Below the pieces are notes generated by a model, which saw only the letters and a program-made list of their open reading frames with translations, was not told the origin of the DNA and made no database searches. This document shows positions 28,758 to 36,679 of a DNA stretch of 64,000 nucleotides, one piece after another; positions within the stretch are counted from its first letter, which is position 1; each line of letters starts with the position of its first letter. The translations under genes and the position numbers were made by a program. Source of the DNA: Streptomyces sp. GSL17-111 (GTDB lineage Bacteria > Actinomycetota > Actinomycetes > Streptomycetales > Streptomycetaceae); the NCBI RefSeq assembly GCF_037911585.1, contig NZ_JBAJNS010000001.1:2591001-2655000 (forward strand). Reading direction: 5' to 3'.

Positions 28758-30437
28758 ATGGACCAACCGACACTGCACAGCGCGCTGGACACGATGGTCG
28801 CCGGGTACGGGGAGGTCACCGTCGACTTCCCCGCCGAGCGGACCGCGCTCTCCCTGCGCGAGCTGAGCACACGCTCGCGCCGCATCGCCGGAAGGCTGCA
28901 CGACCTCGGCATCCGTACGGGCGACCGCGTCGGCGCCCTGTCCACCAACGAACCCGACTTCCTCCTGCTGTTCTTCGCGCTCAGCCGGCTCGGGGCGTGC
29001 GTCTGCCCCCTCCCGATGAACGCCCGGGAGGCCGACACCGCCAAACTGGTCAGCGTGCTGGACGACGCCGGCATCAAGGACGTCCTGATCTCGGGCCGGC
29101 TGACGCCGATGCTGCCGTTCATCGAGGAGGCACTGCCGGGCCGCCGGGTCCTGCCGGCCTCGGAGACGCTGGTCGACGGTGACCGCGAGGTGGACGGCGC
29201 GGAGGTGGGAACCGAACGCGAGATCGTCCTCCAGTACACCTCGGGCAGCACCTCCTACCCGAAGGGCGTCCGGCTCACCCACGCGGGCGTGCTGACCTGC
29301 CTGCGCGCGATCCGCGACGGGATCGCGCTCACGCCCGCCGACCGGAACTCCAGCTGGCTGCCGCTCTTCCACGACATGGGCCTCTTCGGCACGCTGACCG
29401 GCATCCTCACCGGCGTCCCGTGCACGATCTGGCGGCCCTCGGCCTTCGTCAAGGACCCGGCCGGCTGGCTGCGGCGGTTCGCCGAGGGCGGCTACACCAT
29501 CAGCCCGATGCCCAACTTCGCCTACGACTACCTGGTGGACGCGGTACCGGCCGAGGAGGCGGCGTCCTACGACCTGTCCCGGTGGCGGGTCGCGTTCAAC
29601 GGCGCCGAGCCGATCGCCGTCGACTCGCTGGAGGCGTTCTTCCAGCACTTCGCCCCGGCCCGTTTCGATCCCCGCACGATGCTGACGGTCTACGGCCTGG
29701 CCGAGGCCACGCTCGCGGTCACCTTCCCGCCGCTGGAACGCGCACCGCGCTGGGAGTGGGTCGACCGCACGGCCCTGGCCGAGCGCGGCACCGCCGTGCC
29801 GGTCGACCGGACGGCACCGGGCGCGCGCGGCGTCGTCAGCGTCGGCAGCCCGGTCCTGGGGATGCGGCTGCGCGTCGCCGGTCCCGAGGAGGGAGCCGTG
29901 GCCGGGGAGCGGGAGGTCGGCGAGGTGCAGCTGCGGGGGCCGTCCGTCACGGCGGGGTACGTCGACGACACCGGCACCCTGGCCCAGCCGTTCACCGAGG
30001 ACGGCTGGCTGTGCACCGGCGACCTGGGCTACCTGGCCGACGGCGAACTGTTCATCACCGGGCGCGCCAAGGAGATGCTCATCCTCCGGGGCACCAACTA
30101 CTACCCGGACGACGTGGAGAGCGCGGTCCGCACCGACGAGGCCGTCCACCGACGGCGCTGCGTGGCCTTCGTCCACCAGGCCGACGACGGCGGGGCATCC
30201 GGGCCCTCCGGCCCCTCCGAGTACATGGTGCTCGTCGCCGAGACCGGCCGCCCCGAGGCCGAACACCCGGAGCTGACGGCCCGGCTGCGCACCCTCGTCC
30301 GCACGGCGCTCGGGCTGGACGAGCTGCGCGTCGTCCTCGCCGCCCCGGACTCCCTCCCCCGCACCACCAGCGGAAAGCTCCAACGACTCACCGCCCGGAA
30401 AGCGTACGCGGAAGAACAGGCCGAAGGGGGCAACTGA
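28758..30437 (+). CDS. Fatty acyl-AMP ligase (FAAL-type adenylating enzyme)
   Basis: 559 aa, ATG 28758. ANL-superfamily core: YTSGSTSYPKGV near residue 160, then PLFHDMGLFGTL, SPMPNFAYDYLV, NGAEPI and YGLAEATL. The PNFA(Y/F)D and NG(S/A)EP patterns are characteristic of FAALs rather than acyl-CoA ligases. A C-terminal subdomain follows (GRAKEMLILRGTNYYPDDVE) with a terminal Lys in SGKLQR. It should activate a free fatty acid as acyl-AMP and load it on the ACP encoded at 31812. The stop overlaps the next start by one base (TGATG). It is the entry point of the operon's pathway. Confidence 0.9.
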   Translation: MDQPTLHSALDTMVAGYGEVTVDFPAERTALSLRELSTRSRRIAGRLHDLGIRTGDRVGALSTNEPDFLLLFFALSRLGACVCPLPMNAREADTAKLVSVLDDAGIKDVLISGRLTPMLPFIEEALPGRRVLPASETLVDGDREVDGAEVGTEREIVLQYTSGSTSYPKGVRLTHAGVLTCLRAIRDGIALTPADRNSSWLPLFHDMGLFGTLTGILTGVPCTIWRPSAFVKDPAGWLRRFAEGGYTISPMPNFAYDYLVDAVPAEEAASYDLSRWRVAFNGAEPIAVDSLEAFFQHFAPARFDPRTMLTVYGLAEATLAVTFPPLERAPRWEWVDRTALAERGTAVPVDRTAPGARGVVSVGSPVLGMRLRVAGPEEGAVAGEREVGEVQLRGPSVTAGYVDDTGTLAQPFTEDGWLCTGDLGYLADGELFITGRAKEMLILRGTNYYPDDVESAVRTDEAVHRRRCVAFVHQADDGGASGPSGPSEYMVLVAETGRPEAEHPELTARLRTLVRTALGLDELRVVLAAPDSLPRTTSGKLQRLTARKAYAEEQAEGGN

Positions 30438-31228
30438 TGCACAGCTATGACGTGTTCACCCAGTACGAGCGCAACCACTGGAAACTGACCGACGTCGACT
30501 TCTCCGCCGTCCGCAAGGATCTCGTCCAGCCCGAGTACGTGACGATCGCCAAGAGCGCCGTGATGGGCGAGTCGAACGTGATCGCCGCCGTGCACGGCTT
30601 CCTCAACGAGTTCGTCGACGACTACGACTTCTCGACCTTCGCGGTGGTCTGGGGCAACCAGGAGGTCCAGCACCACTACATGTTCAAGGCGTGGCTGGAC
30701 GCCATCGGGGAGAAGGTGGACGACGGCGCGGTGGCGGCCATGCGGGCCCCCTACGACCCGGGCACCACGCCCTCGGCGACGCTGGCCACCAACATCATCT
30801 CCGAGCTGACGGTCAACCACATCTACCGCCGGGTCGCCGGGGCCGTCGAGGAGCCCGTCCTCCACGACCTGCTGCTCAAGGCCAGCCGGGACGAGGCCGC
30901 GCACGCCCGGGAGTTCATCCACTACTGCCGTCAGCGGCTGGCCCGCCACCCCGAGGAGCGGGCCTCGGTGCTGGAGACGCTCTACGTCTACACCTCCGAC
31001 TCCCGCATCAAGCACCCCGTCGGCCTCTTCAAGAGCAACCTGACCGAGCTGGAGGACCACGAGACCATCGACACCGCCTTCGAGCTCTTCCTGGAACGGG
31101 TGGCCGACGGCGACGAGCTGAACGACCTCCAGACGAAGATCCGCCGCGTCTTCGGCAGCATCGTGGAGATGGACCTCTCGACCAACCGCAAGGTCCGGCA
31201 CGCGCTGGCCGAGGTGATCGCCGCATGA
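30437..31228 (+). CDS. Ferritin-like di-iron protein, acyl-ACP desaturase family (first copy)
   Basis: 263 aa, ATG 30437, overlapping the FAAL stop. Two carboxylate-histidine iron-binding motifs are visible, E76-V-Q-H79 and D152-E153-A-A-H156, in an all-helical protein. This matches soluble FA_desaturase_2 or related ferritin-like oxidases, not membrane desaturases. Expected role: oxygen-dependent introduction of a double bond (or other C-H oxidation) into the ACP-bound chain. It is shorter than, and clearly diverged from, the second copy at 32921. The four-base overlap with the thioesterase gene implies coupled translation. An N-oxygenase-type role is an alternative. Confidence 0.75.
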   Translation: MHSYDVFTQYERNHWKLTDVDFSAVRKDLVQPEYVTIAKSAVMGESNVIAAVHGFLNEFVDDYDFSTFAVVWGNQEVQHHYMFKAWLDAIGEKVDDGAVAAMRAPYDPGTTPSATLATNIISELTVNHIYRRVAGAVEEPVLHDLLLKASRDEAAHAREFIHYCRQRLARHPEERASVLETLYVYTSDSRIKHPVGLFKSNLTELEDHETIDTAFELFLERVADGDELNDLQTKIRRVFGSIVEMDLSTNRKVRHALAEVIAA

Positions 31229-31770
31229 CGACGCACCCCGACGCGGCCGAAGCCGCCCTCGGCGCCCCGGTCGAGCTGCCCTGGCGGGTGCTGCCGGACT
31301 ACCGGTGCTTCGGCTGCTCACCGGCCAACGAGCAGGGCCTGCGGCTGCGGTTCGCGCACACCGCCGACGGCGGCATCACGTGCGCCTTCACCTTCGACCG
31401 CACCTTCGAGTCCTACCCGGGCGTCGTGCACGGCGGCATGTCCACCACGGTCTGCGACGAGATCATGGGCAACCTGCTCGTGCTGCGCCTCGGGGTCTCC
31501 GTCTTCACCACCAGCCTGCGCACCCGCTACGTCGAGCCGCTGTCGGTGGGCGCGTCCTACCGCTGCACGGCGAGCACCGAAGCGGTGGCGGGCGACCCGG
31601 GCCCGCACCACGCCCAGGCCGAGATCACCGACGCCGAGGGCAACGCCGTCGTCTTCGCCACGGCCGCCTATCAGCCCGTGACCCAGGAGCAGGCCCGCAG
31701 GCGCATGGCGATGTCCGAGCACGAGGCCCGGCTCGTCGAGACGGCGCTGGCCGAGCTCCGCACCCCCTGA
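31225..31770 (+). CDS. Hotdog-fold thioesterase (PaaI/4HBT-like)
   Basis: 181 aa, ATG 31225 within the previous stop (ATGA). The family's HGG signature appears as YPGVVHGGMSTTVCDEIMG, followed by TTSLRTRYVEPLSVGASY. An N-terminal CFGCSPANEQGL segment with two cysteines is typical of this subgroup. It probably hydrolyses acyl-ACP or acyl-CoA, either releasing the finished chain or clearing stalled ones. If the chain is instead handed to an NRPS, this protein would be editing only. Confidence 0.85.
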   Translation: MTTHPDAAEAALGAPVELPWRVLPDYRCFGCSPANEQGLRLRFAHTADGGITCAFTFDRTFESYPGVVHGGMSTTVCDEIMGNLLVLRLGVSVFTTSLRTRYVEPLSVGASYRCTASTEAVAGDPGPHHAQAEITDAEGNAVVFATAAYQPVTQEQARRRMAMSEHEARLVETALAELRTP

Positions 31771-31811
31771 CCAGCACGACCGCACGGACACCCGCGAGGA
31801 GAGACACGGAC

Positions 31812-32075
31812 ATGGCCGAGAACACGAGCAAGGACGAGATCATCCGCACGGTCACCGAACTGGTCGCGGCCGAGTTCGGCCGCCCGGCCGAGGAGCTGAC
31901 CCCGGACACCGACCTCAGCGCGGTGGAGGGCGCCGACTCGGTGAAGGTGCTGCGCTCCGTCGCCCGCATCGAGCGGGCCTTCGACATCGAGCTGGAGGAC
32001 GACCAGGTCTTCGGCTTCAAGACGATCAACCACGTCGCGGACGCCGTCGCGGCGCTGCTCGCCGAGCGGAGCTGA
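31812..32075 (+). CDS. Acyl carrier protein
   Basis: 87 aa, ATG 31812 after GAGGAGAGACACGGAC. Carrier-protein fold with the phosphopantetheine serine in GADSVKVL (S43), preceded by LTPDTDLSAVEG and followed by the helix RIERAFDIELED. It is distinct from housekeeping AcpP (no DSLD), so it is probably dedicated to this pathway and loaded by the FAAL. All neighbouring tailoring enzymes can be understood as acting on its acyl chain. Confidence 0.92.
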   Translation: MAENTSKDEIIRTVTELVAAEFGRPAEELTPDTDLSAVEGADSVKVLRSVARIERAFDIELEDDQVFGFKTINHVADAVAALLAERS

Positions 32076-32077
32076 CG

Positions 32078-32911
32078 GTGAGTGCCGAGGCGAGGACGAA
32101 CCAGCACTACGACCAGGATCCGCGGGTCTTCGAGCTGTACCTGGACCGGACGCGCAAGTACAGCGCCGGGATCTACCGCACGGACGAGGACACCCTCGAC
32201 CAGGCGCAGCAGAACAAAATGCATTATGTAGCGGACCGGCTCGGCCTGGAGCCGGGCAAGCGGCTCCTGGACATCGGCTGCGGCTGGGGCTCGCTGATCC
32301 TCTTCATGGCCGCCGAGTACGACGCCCGGACGGTCGGCATCAGCCCGGCGCCCAACCAGCACACCTACATCGCCGAGCGGGCCGCCGCGGCCGGCCTGAC
32401 CGACCGGGTGTCCACCCTGGTCGGGGAGTTCGAGGAGCACCAGCCCGAACCGCGCTCCTTCGACGCCGTCAGCATGCTCGGGTCCATCGTCCACATGCCC
32501 GACCTGGACGGCGTCTTCCGCAAGGCGTACGCGGCGCTCAAGCCGCGCGGCCGGATGTACGTCTCCGAGAGCTGCTACCGCAACGCCGCCAAGCGGGCCG
32601 AGTTCGCCGAACGGGAGAACTCCGTCTTCGTGCGCGACTCCATCTTCGGCTGGGGCGACATGCGTCCCCTCTCCGACCTCGTGCGCGGGGCGGAGAACGC
32701 CGGGTTCACCGTCGTCGCCGTGGACGACCTGACGCAGGACTACTGGCGGACGATCGAGGACTGGCTGGCCAACGTCGAACGCAACGCGGACCGGCTGAAC
32801 GCGATCGAGCCGGGGCTGTCCGACCAGCTGTCCCGGTACCTCAAGACGGCCAACGCGGGGTGGGGCTTCACCACCAAGCACTACGCCCTCACCCTCCAGA
32901 AATCCCGTTAG
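32078..32911 (+). CDS. SAM-dependent methyltransferase, cyclopropane-fatty-acid-synthase family
   Basis: 277 aa, GTG 32078, two bases after the ACP stop. An N-terminal HYDQDPRVFELYLDRTRKYS segment is followed by the SAM-binding loop LLDIGCGWGS (~residue 64), then VGISPAPNQ and SFDAVSMLGSIVHM. This is the CFA/mycolic-acid cyclopropane synthase group, which adds a methylene or methyl group across a double bond of an acyl chain; some members are ordinary C- or O-methyltransferases. With two desaturases in the operon, methylation or cyclopropanation of a newly made alkene is attractive (inference). Confidence 0.8.
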   Translation: MSAEARTNQHYDQDPRVFELYLDRTRKYSAGIYRTDEDTLDQAQQNKMHYVADRLGLEPGKRLLDIGCGWGSLILFMAAEYDARTVGISPAPNQHTYIAERAAAAGLTDRVSTLVGEFEEHQPEPRSFDAVSMLGSIVHMPDLDGVFRKAYAALKPRGRMYVSESCYRNAAKRAEFAERENSVFVRDSIFGWGDMRPLSDLVRGAENAGFTVVAVDDLTQDYWRTIEDWLANVERNADRLNAIEPGLSDQLSRYLKTANAGWGFTTKHYALTLQKSR

Positions 32912-32920
32912 GAGGGCGCG

Positions 32921-33808
32921 ATGACCGACTCCGTCACGACAGGGTGGAAGGTCGCCCAGGTCGGCGGCCTACTGCTGCCCGCCGCCGACGTGGACACGGC
33001 GGTCAGCGCGTTCCTGCGCACCTCACCGCCCACGCTCCGCTGGGACGTCGATTTCAGCTTCGACTGGACGCAGGCCGACGCCGACCGGCTCACCGAGGGC
33101 GAGCGCTCCGCCGTGCAGTTCATCACCATCATCGAGGACCACCTGCCCGGCTACTTCGCCCTCTACGAGCAGAACTTCCCCGTGGACGACAGCGTCGACC
33201 GGGCGACGTACATCCACAACCGCGAGCTGTACCACTTCACCGTCCGCTGGGCCCAGGAGGAGGACACCCACGCCCGCGCCCTGACCAAGTACCAGCTGGC
33301 GGCGGGGCTGGCCGAGCGGGACGCGCTGTGGGACTCGCTCGCCGAGGAGGGCCGCAAGCAGTTCGAGCTGCCCTACGACGAGGCGGTGCAGTTCTTCACC
33401 TACCCCCTGGTGCAGGAGAAGGCCACCCAGATCTACTACCAGCATCTGCGACAGGCCGTGGGTGATCCGCTGCTCAAGGAGATCCTGGTCCGGCTCAGCA
33501 AGGACGAGGCCCGGCACTTCTCGTTCTTCGCCGACATGGTCCGGCTCTACCTGGAGCGCTACGGCGACGCCGTCGTGGACCCGATCCGCGAGGTCATCGC
33601 CCAGTTCCGGATGCCGCTCGCGGACACCATCCGCGGGTACTGGCGGTGGGCCCTGAAGATCGCCGACACCGCCCGCTACGACCACACCGAGGCGTACGAC
33701 CACCTGGTGAAGGTCGTCAACCGGGCGGTGGACGCCAGGTCGGACAAGGTCGACGAGCTCATCTCCTTCGTCACCGCCTGCCGCCAGATGCAGACCAACC
33801 CGTTCTGA
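32921..33808 (+). CDS. Soluble di-iron acyl-ACP desaturase (second copy)
   Basis: 295 aa, ATG 32921 with AGGAGGG upstream. Di-iron ligand pattern of stearoyl-ACP/DesA-type desaturases: E72-D-H, then E113-E-D-T-H117, a glutamate in EKATQIYYQ (~166), then D195-E196-A-R-H199. It is longer than the first copy and closer to the classical family. Expected to introduce a double bond in an ACP-bound fatty acyl chain, with ferredoxin as electron donor (none encoded nearby). Last gene of the operon, followed by a strong hairpin. Confidence 0.85.
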   Translation: MTDSVTTGWKVAQVGGLLLPAADVDTAVSAFLRTSPPTLRWDVDFSFDWTQADADRLTEGERSAVQFITIIEDHLPGYFALYEQNFPVDDSVDRATYIHNRELYHFTVRWAQEEDTHARALTKYQLAAGLAERDALWDSLAEEGRKQFELPYDEAVQFFTYPLVQEKATQIYYQHLRQAVGDPLLKEILVRLSKDEARHFSFFADMVRLYLERYGDAVVDPIREVIAQFRMPLADTIRGYWRWALKIADTARYDHTEAYDHLVKVVNRAVDARSDKVDELISFVTACRQMQTNPF

Positions 33809-33823
33809 CACCCACGGCACCCC

Positions 33824-33859
33824 GCGCGCCCCGGACCGGCCCCCCGGCCCGGGGCGCGC
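33824..33859 (+). terminator. Terminator of the fatty-acyl tailoring operon
   Basis: Perfect 11-bp inverted repeat, 33824-33834 (GCGCGCCCCGG) with 33849-33859, 15 bp after the last desaturase stop. No U-tract. The rest of the 33860-34014 gap shows nothing I can name. Confidence 0.75.
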
Positions 33860-34014
33860 CCCGCTCAGGCACCCGCCAGGTGCCGACCCAGCACCTCCGG
33901 GAGGCGCGCGAACCCGTCGGCTCCCGAGGCCCCCGCCCCGCTCTCGGACTGGGGCCACCGGCGGCTGGAACGACTCGCCCGCTCCCGCCCCGCGTCCTGA
34001 CGCCGCGACACCAC

Positions 34015-34064
34015 ATGGTGCCGCATGGCGCCACCTGGCACCAAATAGCGCCATCACGCGCCAC
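34015..34064. promoter_or_regulatory. Upstream operator array, five 10-bp units related to TGGCGCCA
   Basis: Five consecutive decamers carry variants of the core TGGCGCCA in exact 10-bp register: ATGGTGCCGC, ATGGCGCCAC, CTGGCACCAA, ATAGCGCCAT, CACGCGCCAC (34015-34064). A helical-turn spacing like this is typical of cooperative ribbon-helix-helix repressor sites. The same core recurs at the start codon of the downstream ribbon-helix-helix gene, so autoregulation is the likely purpose. The intervening 34065-34190 probably contains the promoter; I cannot fix its -35/-10. Confidence 0.65.
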
Positions 34065-34187
34065 ACCTACCCCTGAACCACCCCCACCACGACGGAATCC
34101 CACCCACCCTCTCTCCCGGATAAGGCGCCTGACCTGCACCGACAGCCGCGGCGCCGACCATCGGACCGGTCTGACGCCATCACCGCT

Positions 34188-34224
34188 TGGCATGGCGCCA
34201 TGAATGTGCCATCATGGCGCCATG
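34188..34224 (+). promoter_or_regulatory. Second operator cluster overlapping the start codon of the ribbon-helix-helix gene
   Basis: Two perfect palindromes ATGGCGCCAT (34192-34201 and 34214-34223), 22 bp apart, with a TGTGCCA half-site between them (34205-34211). The second palindrome runs into the ATG at 34222. No Shine-Dalgarno precedes this ATG, so the transcript may be leaderless with repressor and RNA polymerase competing for the same bases. Confidence 0.6.
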
Positions 34225-34749
34225 GACCTCACGCCCTACGTCGACCGCCTACGTCAGGAGCTCGCCGTCGCCGCCGAAGCCGGTGGCGACGAGGCCCGAG
34301 CCCTGGCCGAGCGCCTCACCGCCTCCCTGGACTCGGCCACCCGCCTCACCCTCCTCACCGCCCTCTCGGCGGCGATGAGCGAGGTCACGCGCGAACTGGC
34401 CCCGGGGTCGGTCGACGTCAGACTGCGCGGCGCCGACCCGGAGTTCGTGGTGACGCTGCCGACCGCCCCGGTGTCCGAGGCCGCACCTCCGGCCGGGGCG
34501 CCCGCCCCACCCCCCCTCCCGGAGGGGGACGACGGCGCCTCCGCCCGGATCAACTTCCGCCTCCCCGCCCACCTCAAGGCCCGTCTGGAGGAGGCCGCCG
34601 GCCGCGAGGGTCTGTCCGTCAACGCCTGGCTGGTCCGCGCCACCTCCGCCGCGCTCGGGCCGGCAACGGCTCCACGGGCGGACACGCCCCGGCCCTCCAC
34701 GGCGAGCCGGGCCCTGGGCGACCGGGGCTTCACCGGCTGGGTCCGCTGA
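34222..34749 (+). CDS. Ribbon-helix-helix (Arc/HicB-like) DNA-binding protein, probable autorepressor
   Basis: 175 aa from ATG 34222 (an in-frame ATG at 34204 also exists). The C-terminal part from R109 reads RINFRLPAHLKARLEEAAG, then EGLSVNAWLVRATS, a ribbon-helix-helix domain with the basic beta-strand that reads DNA. The N-terminal ~75 residues are a helical dimerisation-like region with an Ala/Pro linker before the DNA-binding part. The TGGCGCCA arrays just upstream and over the start codon are its likely sites. Downstream it is probably co-transcribed with the DUF4097 gene (61 bp) and the ABC pair. I see no toxin gene next to it. Confidence 0.8.
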   Translation: MDLTPYVDRLRQELAVAAEAGGDEARALAERLTASLDSATRLTLLTALSAAMSEVTRELAPGSVDVRLRGADPEFVVTLPTAPVSEAAPPAGAPAPPPLPEGDDGASARINFRLPAHLKARLEEAAGREGLSVNAWLVRATSAALGPATAPRADTPRPSTASRALGDRGFTGWVR

Positions 34750-34810
34750 GGCCGCGGCCCCACCCACCACCCACGTCAGCCACCCATCCGGAGAGGACGG
34801 GAGATCCGTC

Positions 34811-35647
34811 ATGCCTTCCTACGACACCCCCAAGCCGATCGCCGCCGTCATCGAGTTCTCGATCGGTACCGCCCGGATCGTCGCCTCCGACCGCGCCGAC
34901 ACCGTGGTCGACGTCCACCCCGCCGACCCCGCGTCCGACGCCGACGTCAAGGCCGCCGCCCAGACCAAGGTGACCTGCGGCGGCGGCGTCCTGACGGTGA
35001 AGGGCCCCCGCAGGAACGGGCCCTTCGGCCGGGTGGGCGGCATCGACATCACCGTCGCCCTTCCCTCGGGCTCGTCCCTGGAGGGCACCGCGCAGCTCGG
35101 CGACCTCCACTGCACCGGCCGCCTCGGCGAGACCCGACTGAAGACGTCGGTCGGCGACCTCAACGTCGAGGAGGCCGGTACGGTCCGACTGCGTGGCGAG
35201 CTCGGCATGATCCGCCTCGACCACGCCACCGCCGACACCGAGATCATCGGCGCCGGACGCATCACCGTCGGCACCGTGGAGGGCGACCTGACGGTGAAGA
35301 ACGGCAACGGCGACACCGAGGTGGCCGAGGTCTCCGGCCCGTTGACGGCCACCGCCGCGAACGGCGGCCTCCACGTCGGCATCGCCCGGAGCGACGTGGA
35401 GGCCAAGTCGGCCTTCGGCGGCATCCGCCTGGACCGGGTCGCCCGGGGCACGGTGACCCTGCGCGGCTCCGCCGGCGACCTGGAGGTGGGCATCCCCGAC
35501 ACCACCGCCGCCTGGCTCGACATCCAGACCAAGATGGGCGTCCTGCGCAACACCCTCGGCTCCGCCGAGGGCCCCGGCGACGCCGCCGACACCGTGGAGA
35601 TCAGCGCCCGCACCTCGCTCGGGGACATCCACATCCGCCGCGCCTGA
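34811..35647 (+). CDS. DUF4097-family beta-helix protein
   Basis: 278 aa, ATG 34811. Repetitive short beta-strand pattern throughout (for example GDLHCTGRLGETRLKTSVGD, then GDLTVKNGNGDTEV and LGDIHIRR at the C-terminus), typical of the DUF4097/DUF4098 'adhesin-like' domain. There is no signal peptide or membrane segment, so it is probably cytoplasmic or peripherally placed. Such proteins often sit beside ABC transporters or anti-sigma systems; the molecular role is unknown. Here it lies between a ribbon-helix-helix regulator and a DrrAB-type exporter and likely works with them. Confidence 0.8.
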   Translation: MPSYDTPKPIAAVIEFSIGTARIVASDRADTVVDVHPADPASDADVKAAAQTKVTCGGGVLTVKGPRRNGPFGRVGGIDITVALPSGSSLEGTAQLGDLHCTGRLGETRLKTSVGDLNVEEAGTVRLRGELGMIRLDHATADTEIIGAGRITVGTVEGDLTVKNGNGDTEVAEVSGPLTATAANGGLHVGIARSDVEAKSAFGGIRLDRVARGTVTLRGSAGDLEVGIPDTTAAWLDIQTKMGVLRNTLGSAEGPGDAADTVEISARTSLGDIHIRRA

Positions 35648-35713
35648 CCTGCCCGCGCGGCCCACTCCCGTCGCTCCCCCGCTCCCTTCCACTCCGCCAA
35701 GGAGCTATCTGTC

Positions 35714-36679
35714 ATGCCCACGACACCCGTACCCCGGCCTCCCGCCGCCCTCACGGCCACGGGCCTCACCAAGTCCTACGGCGACCACCAGGTCCTGCGC
35801 GGCATCGACCTCGACATCCCGGCCGGCTCCGTCTTCGCCCTCCTCGGCCCCAACGGCGCGGGCAAGACCACCACCGTCCAGATCCTGACGAGCCTCATCG
35901 CCGCCGACTCCGGCACCGCCCGGCTGGCGGGCCACGACCTGGCCCACGAGCCCGACGCCGTGCGTGGACTCATCGGCGTCACCGGCCAGTTCGCCGCCGT
36001 CGACAACCTCCTGAGCGCCGAGGAGAACCTCATGCTCATGGCGGACCTGCACCATCTGCCCCGCCGCGAGGGCCGCCGCCGCACCGCCGACCTGCTGGTC
36101 CGCTTCGACCTCGCGGAGGCCGCCCGCAGGCCCGCCGCCACCTACTCCGGAGGCATGCGCCGCAAACTCGACCTCGCGATGACCCTCGTGGGCGACCCGC
36201 GCATCATCTTCCTCGACGAGCCCACGACCGGCCTCGACCCGCGCTCCCGCCGCACCATGTGGGAGATCATCCGCTCCCTGGTCACCGACGACGGCGTGAC
36301 GATCCTCCTCACCACCCAGTACCTGGAGGAGGCCGACCGGCTCGCAGACCGCATCGCCGTGCTCGACGGCGGCCGGCTCGTCGCGGAAGGGACGGCCGAG
36401 GAGCTCAAGCGCCTCGTCCCCGGCGGGCACATCGCGCTGAGGTTCACCGACCCCGCCGCCCTCGACCTGGCCGCCGGGCACTTCCCCGGCCCCCGTCGCG
36501 ACGACGAGGAGCTCACGCTCCAGATCCCCTCCGACGGCACGGTCCCCACCCTCCGCGCCGTCCTGGACGTCCTCGACGGCGCCGGACTCACCCCGGCGGC
36601 GCTCTCCCAGCACAGTCCGGACCTCGACGACGTCTTCCTCACCCTCACCGGCCACCAGCGGCAGGAGACCCCGCGATGA
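35714..36679 (+). CDS. ABC transporter ATP-binding protein, DrrA-like
   Basis: 321 aa, ATG 35714 after AAGGAG. Walker A GPNGAGKTTT, Q-loop GVTGQFAAVD, signature YSGGMRRKLD, Walker B IIFLDEPTTGLD, H-loop region LLTTQYLEEADR. The C-terminal extension after ~residue 220 is that of the daunorubicin-resistance (DrrA) group. It pairs with the membrane protein whose start overlaps its stop by four bases. Exports hydrophobic compounds in known relatives; the substrate here is unknown, and its position next to the biosynthetic region makes a resistance role possible but not shown. Confidence 0.93.
   Translation: MPTTPVPRPPAALTATGLTKSYGDHQVLRGIDLDIPAGSVFALLGPNGAGKTTTVQILTSLIAADSGTARLAGHDLAHEPDAVRGLIGVTGQFAAVDNLLSAEENLMLMADLHHLPRREGRRRTADLLVRFDLAEAARRPAATYSGGMRRKLDLAMTLVGDPRIIFLDEPTTGLDPRSRRTMWEIIRSLVTDDGVTILLTTQYLEEADRLADRIAVLDGGRLVAEGTAEELKRLVPGGHIALRFTDPAALDLAAGHFPGPRRDDEELTLQIPSDGTVPTLRAVLDVLDGAGLTPAALSQHSPDLDDVFLTLTGHQRQETPR

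Noticed and set aside
28758..33808. Polyyne or terminal-alkyne cassette
   Set aside because: Those pathways use membrane-bound di-iron desaturases/acetylenases; both desaturases here are soluble ferritin-like proteins, and a CFA-type methyltransferase and HadAB-like proteins are atypical.
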